A DNA stretch of 64,000 nucleotides from Borrelia miyamotoi (GTDB lineage Bacteria; Spirochaetota; Spirochaetia; Borreliales; Borreliaceae), in contig NZ_AP024371.1 of NCBI RefSeq assembly GCF_019668505.1, positions 186,001 through 250,000 on the forward strand. Reading direction: 5' to 3'. The translations under genes and the position numbers were made by a program. Position 1 is the first letter of the stretch. Each line of letters begins with the position of its first letter. The notes below the pieces were generated by a model. It made no database searches. It was not told the DNA's origin and saw only the letters and a program-made list of their open reading frames with translations. Shown here one piece after another: positions 57,534-64,000 of the stretch.

Positions 57534-58316
57534 ATGATTTGTTGTATACGATTTAAAGAATTTTTTGCAGAATTTTTAGGAACATTTATTCTTCTAACAG
57601 TTGGAACAGGTTCTATAGCAATGACAGTCCTATTCCCATCAAATCCGCCTATAGCTGGAGAAATAATAAAGGGAGGCTATACTAATATAGTACTTGGCTG
57701 GGGACTAGGTGTAACATTTGGAGTTTATATAGCTGCAAGAATTAGTGGAGCACATTTAAATCCTGCTGTTAGCATTGCATTAGCTACTATTGGTAGATTT
57801 CCAACGTCAAAACTTTTCCACTATATTTTAGCACAAATGCTTGGAGCATTTTCTGGGGCTCTAATGACACTAATTGTATTCTACCCTAAATGGATAGAAA
57901 TAGATCCTACATTTGAAACTACCCAAGGTATCATGTCAACTTTTCCTGCCGTACCTGGTTTTTGGCCCGGATTTATTGACCAAATATTTGGAACATTTCT
58001 CTTAATGCTTTTAATTTTAGCTGTTGGAAACTTTGTAAAGGAAGATTCTCAAAATCCAATTTTTCCCCTTATTATTGGAACAATAGTTTTAGCTATTGGA
58101 ATAAGCTTTGGAGGAATGAATGGTTATGCTATTAATCCAGCAAGAGATTTGGGACCAAGAATATTGTTACTACTGGCTGGTTTTAAAAATCATGGTTTTG
58201 ATGAAATGAATGTGTTCATTATCCCTATATTAGGTCCAATAATTGGTGCAATCTTAGGTGCTATGGTTTATAAATTTATTTTAGAGGAAGAGCAAAAATT
58301 TAATTTGGAAGATTAA
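57534..58316 (+). CDS. glpF: GlpF, glycerol uptake facilitator
   Basis: Aquaglyceroporin letting glycerol diffuse into the cell. 260 residues, six membrane helices and the two half-helix signatures GAHLNPAVSIALA (about residue 77) and GYAINPARDLGPRI (about residue 197). The Asp after the second NPAR is the glycerol-type marker, against water-only channels. AAGGAGG lies 7 bases before the ATG. First gene of glpFKTQD. A perfect stem-loop separates it from glpK. Confidence 0.96.
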   Translation: MICCIRFKEFFAEFLGTFILLTVGTGSIAMTVLFPSNPPIAGEIIKGGYTNIVLGWGLGVTFGVYIAARISGAHLNPAVSIALATIGRFPTSKLFHYILAQMLGAFSGALMTLIVFYPKWIEIDPTFETTQGIMSTFPAVPGFWPGFIDQIFGTFLLMLLILAVGNFVKEDSQNPIFPLIIGTIVLAIGISFGGMNGYAINPARDLGPRILLLLAGFKNHGFDEMNVFIIPILGPIIGAILGAMVYKFILEEEQKFNLED

Positions 58317-58319
58317 AAA

Positions 58320-58360
58320 ATAATAACTAATGTAATCTACATGATTACATTAGTTATTAT
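58320..58360 (+). repeat. 18-bp perfect stem-loop between glpF and glpK
   Basis: ATAATAACTAATGTAATC (58320-58337) pairs perfectly with 58343-58360 around the loop TACAT. On the + strand no U tract follows. On the minus strand the arm would be followed by TTTTT. It begins 4 bases after the glpF stop and ends 27 bases before glpK, a place for attenuation, processing or mRNA stabilisation. Confidence 0.93.
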
Positions 58361-58386
58361 AACAATACTAAGGAAGGAAAGTTACT

Positions 58387-59877
58387 ATGAAATACATTCT
58401 ATCTATTGATCAAGGTACAACTAGTTCCAGAGCAATAATATTCGATAAAAATGCAAATATAAAAGGATTCGCACAAAAAGAATTCACACAAATTTATCCA
58501 CATCCAAGTTGGGTCGAACATAATCCAAACGAAATATGGAGTTCTCAATTAGGAGTCATAGCAGAAGCTTTGGCAAATGCAAGAACTTTCCCAAATGAAA
58601 TTGCAACCATTGGAATTACAAACCAACGAGAAACCACCATTATCTGGAATAAAAATACAGGAAATCCAATTTACAACGCAATAGTCTGGCAAGACAGAAG
58701 AACAGCACAACTTTGCTATGAATTAAAAGCAAAAGGAAAAGATAAAATTATCTTACAAAAAACAGGCCTTGTATTAGATGCTTACTTTAGCGGCACAAAA
58801 ATAAAATGGATATTAGACAATGTTGCAGGAGCAAGAGAACACTCAGAAAAAGGAGAACTCTGTTTTGGAACAATAGACAGCTGGATAGTTTGGAATCTTA
58901 CTAAAGGGAAATTACATATTACAGATTATTCCAACGCATCAAGAACTCTACTTTTCAACATTAAATCACTTGAATGGGATGAAGAAATATTACAAATATT
59001 AGACATACCAAAATCAATTTTACCTACAGTTAAACAAAGTTCCGAAGTGTATGGAAAAACTGACGCTTCCATATTAGGAACAGAAATCACTATTTCAGGA
59101 ATTGCAGGGGACCAGTTTGCAGCAACCTTTGGACAAGCATGCCTTCAAAAAGGAATGGCTAAAAATACATATGGGACTGGATGCTTTGTCACAGTTAACA
59201 TAGGACAAGAACCTATCATTAATGAACAAGAAATTTTAACGTCAATTGCATGGGGAAAACAAAATACAATAACTTATGTTTTTGAGGGAAGTGTTTTCAT
59301 TGGAGGAGCTGTAATTCAATGGTTAAGAGATAATTTAGAATTATTCAGAAAAAGCTCTGATTCAGAGGCACTAGCAGCCTCAGTAAGTGATAATGGGGGA
59401 ATTTATTTCGTTCCAGCATTTGTAGGACTTGGAACACCTCATTGGGATCCCTACGCCAGAGGGATGATTATTGGAATTACAAGAAGCTCAACAAAAGAAC
59501 ATATAATAAGAGCTGCTCTTGAAAGTATTGCTCTGCAAAGCTTTGATGTATTAACTGCAATGAAAAACTCTATTCAAGGATTTGAAATAAAAGAATTAAG
59601 AGTTGATGGAGGAGCTAGCACAAATAATCTGCTTATGCAATTCCAGGCTGATATTCTACAATGCAACGTTGTTAGACCAAAAATAACCGAAACGACTGCT
59701 CTTGGTTCTGCCTATCTGGCAGGACTTGCTATTGGATACTGGGCAAGTGCCAAAGAGATTACAAGCCTTTGGAAATCAGATAAAATATTTGAACCTTCAA
59801 TGGAAAAAAGCAAGCGAGAAGATTTAATTTACAACTGGAATAAAGCAATTGAGAGAGCAAAGGCTTGGATTCAATAA
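58387..59877 (+). CDS. glpK: Glycerol kinase
   Basis: Phosphorylates glycerol to glycerol-3-phosphate, trapping it in the cell. The 496 residues are a full-length FGGY kinase: ATP loop [62 protein letters not shown], and the C-terminal [28 protein letters not shown] precedes the ATG. Needed with glpF for growth on glycerol in ticks, as known for B. burgdorferi. Confidence 0.97.
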   Translation: MKYILSIDQGTTSSRAIIFDKNANIKGFAQKEFTQIYPHPSWVEHNPNEIWSSQLGVIAEALANARTFPNEIATIGITNQRETTIIWNKNTGNPIYNAIVWQDRRTAQLCYELKAKGKDKIILQKTGLVLDAYFSGTKIKWILDNVAGAREHSEKGELCFGTIDSWIVWNLTKGKLHITDYSNASRTLLFNIKSLEWDEEILQILDIPKSILPTVKQSSEVYGKTDASILGTEITISGIAGDQFAATFGQACLQKGMAKNTYGTGCFVTVNIGQEPIINEQEILTSIAWGKQNTITYVFEGSVFIGGAVIQWLRDNLELFRKSSDSEALAASVSDNGGIYFVPAFVGLGTPHWDPYARGMIIGITRSSTKEHIIRAALESIALQSFDVLTAMKNSIQGFEIKELRVDGGASTNNLLMQFQADILQCNVVRPKITETTALGSAYLAGLAIGYWASAKEITSLWKSDKIFEPSMEKSKREDLIYNWNKAIERAKAWIQ

Positions 59878-59878
59878 G

Positions 59879-59901
59879 CTTGAATGATGAAATCATTCAA
59901 G
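59879..59901 (+). repeat. 10-bp perfect stem-loop after glpK
   Basis: CTTGAATGAT pairs with ATCATTCAAG around the tri-loop GAA, starting 2 bases after the glpK stop. No U tract follows. It lies in the 116-base glpK-glpT spacer, which otherwise holds only an unconserved open extension in frame with glpT. Confidence 0.8.
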
Positions 59902-59993
59902 AAATGAATAAAACATTCCCAGGAACAAAAATAATACCAAGTAAATTATCACTAAAAAGCTTAATATTTATAAATATAATGGAGATGTTAAAT

Positions 59994-61349
59994 ATGAAAA
60001 AATTGTTTAATTTTCTAAAACCAGCACCCCACATAAAGAGAGTGCACAAAGAAATAGAGGATTCACTATATAAAAAACTAAGACTTCAAATATTTATTTC
60101 AATCTTTATTGGATATGCTGGATTTTATTTAACAAGAAAAATATTTGCATTCACTATACCAGAACTTGAAAAAGAAGGTTTCAGCAAAAGTCAATTAGGA
60201 ATAATTTTATCTGGAGTTTCAATTGCATATGGATTTTCTAAATTTATTATGGGAAATGTCTCAGATCGAAGCAATCCTAGATATTTTTTAACACTAGGAC
60301 TACTCCTCACAGCAATAATCACCACTATATTTGGATTATTTCCATGGAAATTAATTGACACTACAACTGCAATAACATTAATGTTCATTTTAATGTTCAC
60401 AAATGGATGGGTTCAAGGAATGGGATGGCCGGCATGTGGGAGAACTATAGTTCACTGGTGGTCAAAAAAAGAAAGGGGCATAACTGTTGCCACTTGGAAT
60501 TTAGCTCACAATATAGGAGGGGGAACAACCGGAATAATATCCTCTTGGGCTTTGCTCTACTTTCAAGAATGGCAAGCTATACTTTATGTACCATCAGGAA
60601 TAGTAATAGGCATTGCAATATTTGTTCTAATGACACTAAAAGATACGCCTCAATCTGTAGGACTACCACCAATTGAAGAATATAAAAATGATTATCCTGA
60701 TAACTATACAGAAAAGGCAGAAGAAGAACTTAACACAAAAAAAATATTTGTAAAACACGTTCTTAATAATAAACTACTATGGTATATAGCCATTGCTAAT
60801 GCATTTATATATTTTATAAGATATGGAATCCTAGACTGGGCACCATCATATCTCTCACAAGTAAAACACTTCTCGATAAAAGATTCAGGATGGGCATACT
60901 CCCTTTATGAATTTTCAGCTATTCCCGGAACAATAATTTGCGGATGGATGTCTGACAAAATTTTCAAAGGAAGAAGATCAGAAACTGGAATAATTTTCAT
61001 AACTGCTACCCTTATTACAATACTTATATATTGGCAATTACCAGAAAACAATCCAACACTTATAACGATTCTCTTAGCAATAATAGGATTTCTAATCTAC
61101 GGCCCTGTTATGCTCATTGGTCTTCATGCTCTTGATCTTGCACCAAAAAAAGCTGCAGGAACAGCAGCAGGATTTACAGGACTATTTGGATACATAGGGG
61201 GCTCTGTTACTGCCAGCGCCATTACAGGTTTTGTATTGCAATACTTCAATTGGAATGTATATTTTTATCTATTAATAGGTGCATGTATATTTGCAATAAT
61301 ATTTATAAGTTTAACATTTAAGCAAGAGAAAAAAACTAATGATATTTAA
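59994..61349 (+). CDS. glpT: GlpT, glycerol-3-phosphate transporter
   Basis: Major-facilitator antiporter importing glycerol-3-phosphate in exchange for phosphate. From ATG 59994 (GGAG 9 bases upstream) the protein is 451 residues, the E. coli size. It begins with the family's FLKPAPHIKR, then IGYAGFYLTRK with the substrate-binding Arg, and GVSIAYGFSKFIMGNVSDRSNPR. ACGRTIVHWW and the second-half MSDKIFKGRRSETG follow. About twelve helices. The open frame 43 codons upstream is not part of GlpT. The gene is absent from Lyme Borrelia and present in relapsing-fever species. Confidence 0.94.
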   Translation: MKKLFNFLKPAPHIKRVHKEIEDSLYKKLRLQIFISIFIGYAGFYLTRKIFAFTIPELEKEGFSKSQLGIILSGVSIAYGFSKFIMGNVSDRSNPRYFLTLGLLLTAIITTIFGLFPWKLIDTTTAITLMFILMFTNGWVQGMGWPACGRTIVHWWSKKERGITVATWNLAHNIGGGTTGIISSWALLYFQEWQAILYVPSGIVIGIAIFVLMTLKDTPQSVGLPPIEEYKNDYPDNYTEKAEEELNTKKIFVKHVLNNKLLWYIAIANAFIYFIRYGILDWAPSYLSQVKHFSIKDSGWAYSLYEFSAIPGTIICGWMSDKIFKGRRSETGIIFITATLITILIYWQLPENNPTLITILLAIIGFLIYGPVMLIGLHALDLAPKKAAGTAAGFTGLFGYIGGSVTASAITGFVLQYFNWNVYFYLLIGACIFAIIFISLTFKQEKKTNDI

Positions 61350-61382
61350 CAAAAAACAATAATAATTTATATAAAAACAGAA

Positions 61383-61414
61383 GATTGATAAATATGTTAT
61401 ATAATTTATTAATC
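61383..61414 (+). repeat. 11-bp stem-loop between glpT and glpQ
   Basis: GATTGATAAAT (61383-61393) pairs with ATTTATTAATC (61404-61414), with one G-U pair and a 10-base loop, 20 bases before glpQ. It is weaker than the other glp hairpins because it is AT-rich. Confidence 0.55.
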
Positions 61415-61434
61415 ATAATATAAGAGGTTAAATA

Positions 61435-62439
61435 ATGAAATTAAAATTACTAATGCTTACGTTAAATATTTTTCTCATAATTTCATGCTTTAAACAAGAA
61501 ATGGGTTCAAACAAAAAGTCACCATTGATCATAGCTCACAGGGGTGCTAGTGGGTATCTTCCAGAACATACCTTAGAAGCTAAAGCATATGCTTATGCAT
61601 TAGGAGCTGATTATCTAGAACAAGACATAGTTCTAACAAAGGACAATATTCCTGTTATAATGCACGACCCAGAAATTGACACAACCACAAATGTTGCACA
61701 ATTATTTCCCAATCGAGCTAGAGAAAACGGACGATATTACGCCACTGACTTCACACTAACTGAACTTAAATCACTAAGTCTCAGTGAAAGATTTGATCCT
61801 GAAAACAAAAAACCAATATACCCTAATCGTTTCCCCTTAAATGAATATAATTTTAAAATTCCAACTTTAGAAGAAGAAATAAAATTCATACAAGGACTAA
61901 ATAAAAGCACAGGAAGAAATGTTGGGATTTACCCTGAAATTAAAAAACCCTTCTGGCATAAACAACAAGGTAAAGACATCTCTAAAATTGTAATAGAAAT
62001 TCTAAATAAATATGGGTATAAATCAAAAGAAGATAAGATTTACCTACAAACATTCGACTTTGATGAATTAAAAAGAATAAGAAAAGAACTTGGATACCAA
62101 GGAAAATTAATAATGCTTGTTGGAGAAAATGACTGGAATGAAGCACCAACAGACTATGAATATATAAAATCAGAAGAAGGTATTGCTGAAGTTGCAAAAT
62201 ATTCTGATGGAATTGGACCCTGGATACCCCAAATTATAATTGATGGTAAAATAACAGAACTTACAAGCTTAGCACACAAATATAATATAGAGGTTCATCC
62301 TTACACATTTAGGACAGATTCATTACCTTCATATGTTAAAAATGAAAATGAATTATTAGATTTATTATTTAACAAAGCAAAAGTAGATGGTATATTTACA
62401 GATTTTACTGACACAGTAATGAACTTCATAAAAAAATAA
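61435..62439 (+). CDS. glpQ: GlpQ, glycerophosphodiester phosphodiesterase
   Basis: Cleaves glycerophosphodiesters from deacylated phospholipids to glycerol-3-phosphate and an alcohol. The 334 residues start with a lipoprotein signal (LNIFLIISC, Cys near 18). The GDPD catalytic blocks are PLIIAHRGASGYLPEHTLE and DYLEQDIVLTKDNIPVIMHD, with the later PEIKKPFW. GlpQ is the known serological marker that separates relapsing-fever from Lyme Borrelia. AGAGG lies 7-8 bases before the ATG. With GlpT next to it, released glycerol-3-phosphate can be imported directly. Confidence 0.97.
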   Translation: MKLKLLMLTLNIFLIISCFKQEMGSNKKSPLIIAHRGASGYLPEHTLEAKAYAYALGADYLEQDIVLTKDNIPVIMHDPEIDTTTNVAQLFPNRARENGRYYATDFTLTELKSLSLSERFDPENKKPIYPNRFPLNEYNFKIPTLEEEIKFIQGLNKSTGRNVGIYPEIKKPFWHKQQGKDISKIVIEILNKYGYKSKEDKIYLQTFDFDELKRIRKELGYQGKLIMLVGENDWNEAPTDYEYIKSEEGIAEVAKYSDGIGPWIPQIIIDGKITELTSLAHKYNIEVHPYTFRTDSLPSYVKNENELLDLLFNKAKVDGIFTDFTDTVMNFIKK

Positions 62440-62475
62440 AACCATCAATCTTAATAAGGAGAATATTTAGTTTTT

Positions 62476-64000
62476 ATGAGTAAAAATCAAAAAACAGAAT
62501 TAAAAGATCTTGACAATCAAGATTTTGATTTAATAATAATTGGTGGGGGAGCAACTGGCCTTGGCATTGGAATAGACTCAATTACTAGAGGATACAAAAC
62601 TTTACTTATTGAAAAATTTGACTATGCAAAAGGCACCTCTTCTAGATCAACTAAACTAATTCACGGAGGAGTAAGATACTTAGCTCAATTTAATTTATCC
62701 TTAGTAAAAGAGGCCTTACATGAGCAAGCGCTACTTGAACAAAATGCACCTCACCTACTCAACAAGCTTGGATTTATTATACCCATATACAACCTCCTAA
62801 GTCTTCCATACTACTATCTTGGATTAAGTTGGTACCATACACTTCTTGGAAAAGATAAAAAATCAAAGTATAAAACAAAACTACTATCAAAATCCAAGAC
62901 AATAGAAAAAATGCCAAATATTAAAACTAAAGGTCTTAAATGCTCTGTTCTGTACTACGACAATTCATTTGATGACGCTAGAATGGCAATAAGCATGTTT
63001 AGAACTTTCACGGAAAAAGGAGGGATTGCATTCAATTATACAGAACTTACAAAATTTACCAAAACAAAAAATGGCAAAATATCAGGCGCAATTATTAATG
63101 ATAAAATAACTAAAGAACAAGTTATCGTTAACAGTAAATGTATAATAAATGCAACAGGAATCTTTGCAGATGAGATTAGAAAGTTAGATGATCCTAATGC
63201 TACTAATATTATAAAACCTTCCCAAGGAACACATATAGTAATAAACAAAAATAAATTCAATACAGAATGTGCAATGCTTATACCTAAAACAAGTGATAAT
63301 AGAATTTTATTTACTGTACCTTGGTATAATGGCATTGTTTGTGGAAGCACAGATATTTTAGTAGATAAAATTGAGGAAGAACCAAAGAGCCTAGAAAGTG
63401 CAATTGAATTCATAATAAACAATATGAATAATTACTTAGATATTAAAATAACCAAAAATGATATTTTAAGTACTTATACAGGGATTAGGCCCTTAATATC
63501 AGATTCTAAAAAAACACAAAATACCTCAAAAATATCAAGAAACGAAAAAATCTTCGTATCAAAATCAAATCTTATTACAATTGCTGGAGGGAAATATACT
63601 ACTTACAGAAAGATGGCTGAAAAAGTTCTAAAAAAAGCAATAGAAGAAAAATTAATACCTGAGTCAAAATCCATAACGGAAAATTTAAGGCTACACGGAT
63701 ACATAAAAAAAGAAGAAGCACTCAAAATACCTGAGCACTTTAGAACTTATGGAAGTGATTTTAAATATTTAAGCAAAATGCAAGACTTCAACAATAAGAT
63801 TCACAAGGACTTGCCATTAAATGACGCTCAAATAACCTTTGCTATTGAATTTGAGCAAGCAAAAACTGTTGAAGACATCTTATCAAGAAGAACAAGATCT
63901 CTCTTCCTTAATGCAAAAGCCACAATTGAAGCTACACCAAAGGTTGCTGAAATTATGATGTACAAACTTGGCAAATCTGAGGAATGGAAAAATGAACAAA
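62476..64000 (+). CDS. glpD: GlpD, glycerol-3-phosphate dehydrogenase (C-terminus cut by window edge)
   Basis: FAD enzyme oxidising glycerol-3-phosphate to dihydroxyacetone phosphate and linking glycerol to glycolysis. About 508 codons are visible, open to the last base. The dinucleotide loop DFDLIIIGGGATGLGIGID is followed by GTSSRSTKLIHGGVRYLAQ, both diagnostic. Later FAD contacts (ITIAGGKYTTYRKMAEKV) are also present. GGAG is about 14 bases before the ATG, longer than normal. About 20 residues are missing at the cut end, judging from the usual length. Confidence 0.94.
   Translation, partial: MSKNQKTELKDLDNQDFDLIIIGGGATGLGIGIDSITRGYKTLLIEKFDYAKGTSSRSTKLIHGGVRYLAQFNLSLVKEALHEQALLEQNAPHLLNKLGFIIPIYNLLSLPYYYLGLSWYHTLLGKDKKSKYKTKLLSKSKTIEKMPNIKTKGLKCSVLYYDNSFDDARMAISMFRTFTEKGGIAFNYTELTKFTKTKNGKISGAIINDKITKEQVIVNSKCIINATGIFADEIRKLDDPNATNIIKPSQGTHIVINKNKFNTECAMLIPKTSDNRILFTVPWYNGIVCGSTDILVDKIEEEPKSLESAIEFIINNMNNYLDIKITKNDILSTYTGIRPLISDSKKTQNTSKISRNEKIFVSKSNLITIAGGKYTTYRKMAEKVLKKAIEEKLIPESKSITENLRLHGYIKKEEALKIPEHFRTYGSDFKYLSKMQDFNNKIHKDLPLNDAQITFAIEFEQAKTVEDILSRRTRSLFLNAKATIEATPKVAEIMMYKLGKSEEWKNEQ

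Noticed and set aside
58320-58360. Rho-independent terminator between glpF and glpK
   Set aside because: No U tract follows on the + strand and glpK lies 27 bases on; kept only as a stem-loop.
59865-59993. 43-codon N-terminal extension of GlpT, or a separate small gene
   Set aside because: It overlaps glpK, contains a stem-loop and has no counterpart in GlpT proteins; the family start and a ribosome-binding site lie at 59994.
60407-60676. 89-codon open frame on the + strand inside glpT
   Set aside because: It is fully inside a well-conserved gene, has no ribosome-binding site and gives an unlikely protein.
1-64000. Prophage, insertion sequence, toxin-antitoxin or defence island
   Set aside because: Every sizeable ORF fits the core Borrelia chromosome or its hypothetical genes; no transposase, integrase, phage or defence motif was seen.

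Overview
The window is a stretch of the linear chromosome of a relapsing-fever-group Borrelia (spirochaete). The evidence is the very low G+C content, the lysine/asparagine/isoleucine-rich proteins, the spirochaetal lipoboxes, and a gene order that matches, from memory, the block around BB_0187 to BB_0243 of B. burgdorferi: infC-rpmI-rplT, prfA-prmC-rel, murE-ddl, hflK-hflC, lmp1-mutL, efp, pstSCAB, alaS-fliG1-pgl, serS, rho, hbb-rpsT, ychF, lnt, dck and the glp operon. The relapsing-fever assignment rests on glpT and glpQ lying between glpK and glpD; Lyme-disease Borrelia lack both genes. No insertion sequence, prophage, CRISPR array or rRNA gene was seen.

Layout. Positions 1-5634 hold the end of tsaE, ribosomal protein genes with infC, two envelope genes of unknown function, a TatD nuclease and a TPR protein. 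Positions 5933-12065 form a + strand unit: release factor 1, its methyltransferase PrmC, the (p)ppGpp enzyme Rel, and a large membrane protein with a degenerate M28-peptidase-like domain. The peptidoglycan genes murE-ddl run in the opposite direction up to 14687. After tRNA-Cys come a CorC-like transporter, a probable unannotated small gene, hflK-hflC, a terminator, tRNA-Phe and a degenerate HD-GYP-like protein. Positions 20447-30010 hold rsmD, gtaB, two TPR envelope proteins (one with twenty 18-bp coding repeats, the other Lmp1), mutL and a coiled-coil protein. A CAT-anticodon tRNA, a lipoprotein and efp lead to the phosphate transporter pstSCAB, whose PstA carries an unusual extra periplasmic domain.

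Positions 35657-41504 carry a ZIP transporter, a short AlaRS, FliG1 and Pgl, followed by about 1.3 kb of gene decay: a broken membrane-anchored gene and the remnant of a dihydrouridine synthase. serS, a lipoprotein, a large M16 peptidase and the rpmE-rho-bactofilin-hbb-rpsT-ychF group follow. The last part holds a TPR/beta-propeller/VWA protein, lnt, a TPR protein antisense to the end of lnt, dck, and the glycerol region.

The glycerol region, glpF-glpK-glpT-glpQ-glpD, takes up glycerol and glycerol-3-phosphate, releases glycerol-3-phosphate from deacylated phospholipid headgroups, and feeds glycolysis and lipid synthesis. Its junctions from the upstream spacer to glpQ each hold an inverted repeat. 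The most striking is a 24-bp perfect hairpin upstream of glpF, which extends to pair CCTCC with an AGGAGG ribosome-binding sequence. It follows a 98-residue ORF that has its own good promoter and ribosome-binding site. This is the strongest candidate in the window for something undescribed. Other points of interest are the PstA extra domain, an arginine-tipped EF-P, and a MutL with a one-residue change in its endonuclease motif.
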